A stretch of DNA of 64,000 bases from JACMNW01 sp031402355 (lineage in GTDB: Bacteria > Pseudomonadota > Alphaproteobacteria > Rhodobacterales > Rhodobacteraceae): contig JANNSG010000136.1 of assembly GCA_031402355.1 (NCBI GenBank), positions 9,117 to 73,116 on the forward strand. Direction: 5' to 3'. The translations under genes were made by a program, and so were the position numbers. Positions 62,171 through 64,000 of the stretch are shown one piece after another (positions within the stretch are counted from its first letter, which is position 1; each line of letters begins with the position of its first letter). The notes beneath the pieces were generated by a model, which saw nothing but the letters and a program-made list of their open reading frames with translations, was not told where the DNA came from and did no database searches.

Positions 62171-62239
62171 TGTGCAACCCGGTCCCTTGGTAAGTCAGAT
62201 GCGCGCAACGTGGCGCCGATCGACAATCCCTGCTTCAAA

Positions 62240-62258
62240 CCCGCCGCAGTCCGGCGGG
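62240..62258 (-). terminator. Hairpin between ctaC and ctaB
   Basis: CCCGCCG and CGGCGGG form a perfect 7-base stem with a 5-base loop in the 110-base gap between ctaC and ctaB; on the minus strand TTTG follows. It may cause partial termination and lower ctaB expression relative to ctaC. Confidence 0.45.
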
Positions 62259-62280
62259 CTGACACCTCATCTGCCGCGTC

Positions 62281-63171
62281 TCAATCGACTGCGGCCACAT
62301 CCGTCGGTGACGGGGCAGCACTCAGCATCACATCGCCGCCCTGCGCTTTGACAAGCCATTCATCATAGGCCGCCTGACTGACCACCTTCACGGTGATCGG
62401 CATATAGGCGTGGTCCTTGCCGCACAGCGCCGAACACTGACCAAAATAAATCCCTTCGCGGTCTGCGTTGAACCATACTTCGTTCAACCGTCCCGGCACG
62501 GCTGCAGAATGTGCGCCAATCGCCGGCACCATCCAGCCATGGATGACATCCGACCCGGTCATTTGCACCACGATGTTCTTGTTCGCCGGAACCACCATTG
62601 CGGTGTCGGTCGCCAGCAGGAATTCGTCTTTCGAATAGCCTGCCGCGACCAGTTCTGCCTCTACTTCAGCTGACATGACCTTTCCGCTGCCGATCATGAA
62701 GCTGTCAAAGGCAACGCCTGCTTCGGGGTATTCATAGCTCCAATACCATTGGTTGCCAGTCACCTTTACTACCAGATCGGCCTTCGGCGGCTCCATCTGG
62801 CTGAACAGCACCGGCAGCGAAAACGCCCCGATGAACACCAAAATCACAATCGGGATCAGGGTCCATGCCACCTCAAGCGGCGAATTATGGGTAAAGCTTG
62901 CCGGGGTCGGGTTCCGCTTGGCATTGTAGCGCCACATCACCCACAGCAACAGCATGGTGACAAAAACCGAAATCACGGTGATGATGATCAACAACAGATT
63001 GTCGAGGTCGTGCACGTCGCGCGCATTGATCGTCGCCGCCGGTTGAAAGCCGATGCCTTTGGCAACCGGGCGCCCGACAATTTCCAGCGTTTGCTGCGCG
63101 AAGCTTGCCTGGGCCAGCAGCGCGGCCGTGGTTGCCGTTGCAAAACCGTTCAAGATTGTCGAAAGACGCAT
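62281..63171 (-). CDS. ctaC: Cytochrome c oxidase subunit II
   Basis: A 296-residue precursor with a signal peptide (about 1-25, ALLAQASFAQQ), two helices (LLLIIITVISVFVTMLLLWVM and TLIPIVILVFIGAFSLPVLF), and the CuA domain with the ligands in GQCSALCGKDHAYMPI and the aromatic patch QWYWSYEYPE that takes electrons from cytochrome c. AGGA lies 8 bases before the ATG at 63171; longer in-frame starts are not supported. Confidence 0.96.
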   Translation of the reverse strand: MRLSTILNGFATATTAALLAQASFAQQTLEIVGRPVAKGIGFQPAATINARDVHDLDNLLLIIITVISVFVTMLLLWVMWRYNAKRNPTPASFTHNSPLEVAWTLIPIVILVFIGAFSLPVLFSQMEPPKADLVVKVTGNQWYWSYEYPEAGVAFDSFMIGSGKVMSAEVEAELVAAGYSKDEFLLATDTAMVVPANKNIVVQMTGSDVIHGWMVPAIGAHSAAVPGRLNEVWFNADREGIYFGQCSALCGKDHAYMPITVKVVSQAAYDEWLVKAQGGDVMLSAAPSPTDVAAVD

Positions 63172-63340
63172 GATGTGTTCCTGCTCAATTGACCGCATTT
63201 CAGCGACCAGACGATCATACCCGATATCCGGGCAGAATCCCGTTGTTTCTATCGTGCGTGAAACCATATTATAGGGCTGGCGACAAGCAAAAGAGTTGCG
63301 GCAAAGAGACGCCATCCGCCCTCATTCAAGGACCAATCCC

Positions 63341-64000
63341 ATGCCCGGCCCCACATCCGACGATCCCTTCCGCCCGTTCGAGACGGATTTGGATGAAGCG
63401 ACCGCGTTGCAGATACTGCGCGATTCCACGGCGGGCGCAGATGACGGCGAGCTGTTTTTGGAACGCAAACGCTCTGAAGGCATTTCTCTTGATGATGGCC
63501 GCATCAAAACTGCGGCTTACGATGCGGGTCAAGGCTTTGGCCTGCGCGCAGTGCGCGGCGAGGTGTCCGGTTACGCCCATTCCACTGATATTTCCGAACA
63601 CGCCCTGCGCCGCGCGTCGGAAACCGCACGCCTCGCAGTGGGGGCTGGTGGTGGCGCAATGGCACCCCCACCAAAAGGCACCAATCTGCATCTTTACAGT
63701 GATGCCAACCCGATGGCCGACGCGACCTTCGCTGTAAAAATCGAAACCCTGCGCGAAATTGACGCTTTCACCCGCGCGCTTGATCCCCGTGTGGTGCAAG
63801 TATCGGCCTCTGTCGCCGCTGGCCTGCAAGAGGTGGAGATTCTGCGCCCCGAAGGCCTGCGTCTGACCGACATCCGCCCAATGGCCCGCATTTCCATCTC
63901 GGTGATCGTCGAACAAAACGGTCGCCGCGAATCCGGTGGCACCGGGGGCGGTGGCCGCTACGGCCTCGCCCGCCTAATGGAACCCGCCCATTGGCAATCC
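63341..64000 (+). CDS. tldD: TldD metalloprotease (partial, runs off the window)
   Basis: TldD forms the TldD/TldE zinc protease that processes peptides such as microcins and degrades CcdA. The visible 220 residues include FLERKRSEGISLDDGRIKTA, GFGLRAVRGEVSGYAHSTD and a Gly-rich RRESGGTGGGGRYGL, all conserved in the N-terminal domain. The HExxH part lies beyond the edge. AAGGA lies 9 bases before the ATG. It is divergent from ctaC with a promoter region of about 170 bases between them. Confidence 0.93.
   Translation, partial: MPGPTSDDPFRPFETDLDEATALQILRDSTAGADDGELFLERKRSEGISLDDGRIKTAAYDAGQGFGLRAVRGEVSGYAHSTDISEHALRRASETARLAVGAGGGAMAPPPKGTNLHLYSDANPMADATFAVKIETLREIDAFTRALDPRVVQVSASVAAGLQEVEILRPEGLRLTDIRPMARISISVIVEQNGRRESGGTGGGGRYGLARLMEPAHWQS

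Noticed and set aside
1..64000. CRISPR arrays, rRNA genes and complete insertion sequences
   Set aside because: I looked for regularly spaced repeats, rRNA signatures and intact transposases and saw none; only two IS3-type fragments at the island edges.

Overview
The window looks like a chromosomal segment of an alphaproteobacterium of the order Rhodobacterales (Roseobacter/Rhodobacter type). This rests on the cytochrome aa3 assembly order ctaC-ctaB-orf-ctaG-ctaE-surf1 followed by thrC and an M16 peptidase gene, a PutA with a divergent Lrp-type regulator, several proteins of families common in this order (DUF1194, DUF2927, an NDUFS4-like protein), GAAC-N7-GAAC type LexA boxes and moderately high G+C. 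I made all calls by reading the sequence; no database search was run.

Layout. 1-10150: a tad/cpa (Flp type IVb pilus) cluster with pilin, CpaB, a TadG-like protein, two TadE-like pseudopilins, CpaE, CpaF, TadB, TadC, a LuxR-type regulator and the prepilin peptidase. The outer-membrane secretin is not in the window. 10225-14724 (minus): a tight four-gene operon with an acetoacetate-decarboxylase-like protein, a small dehydrogenase subunit, a GMC flavoprotein and a VioB-type ferritin-like protein. 14866-18225 (minus): a giant zinc-ribbon/cyclase/ATPase signalling protein.

18588-25633: a roughly 7 kb island that has split a tRNA-Arg(TCT) gene at its anticodon loop. It carries its own intact tRNA-Arg(TCT), IS3 and H-NS-like remnants, and a four-gene cassette: a SIMIBI-like P-loop protein, an ABC protein with a degenerate ATPase domain, a histidine kinase and a response regulator. 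A GTTC-N7-GTTC LexA-like box lies upstream of the cassette. This is the best candidate for an undescribed system.

25806-44571: housekeeping and mixed genes, including uvrB with a LexA box, aroQ, metF/metR, an ABC-F ATPase, an HMA-MauE fusion, a DUF1194 protein apparently started by CTG, an inositol-phosphatase family protein, a rhomboid protease, and putA/putR. 44574-51691: a LacI-controlled inositol-type catabolic locus with two matching palindromic operators, two divergent arms, and IolC, IolB and aldolase genes but no iolD or iolA. 51820-53924: mtnP, a DUF2927 gene and apt, in which adenine released by MtnP can be salvaged by Apt. 54254-63171 (minus): an FAD-linked oxidase, an acetyltransferase, an M16 peptidase, thrC, surf1 and the cytochrome oxidase genes. 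63341 to the end: the start of tldD.
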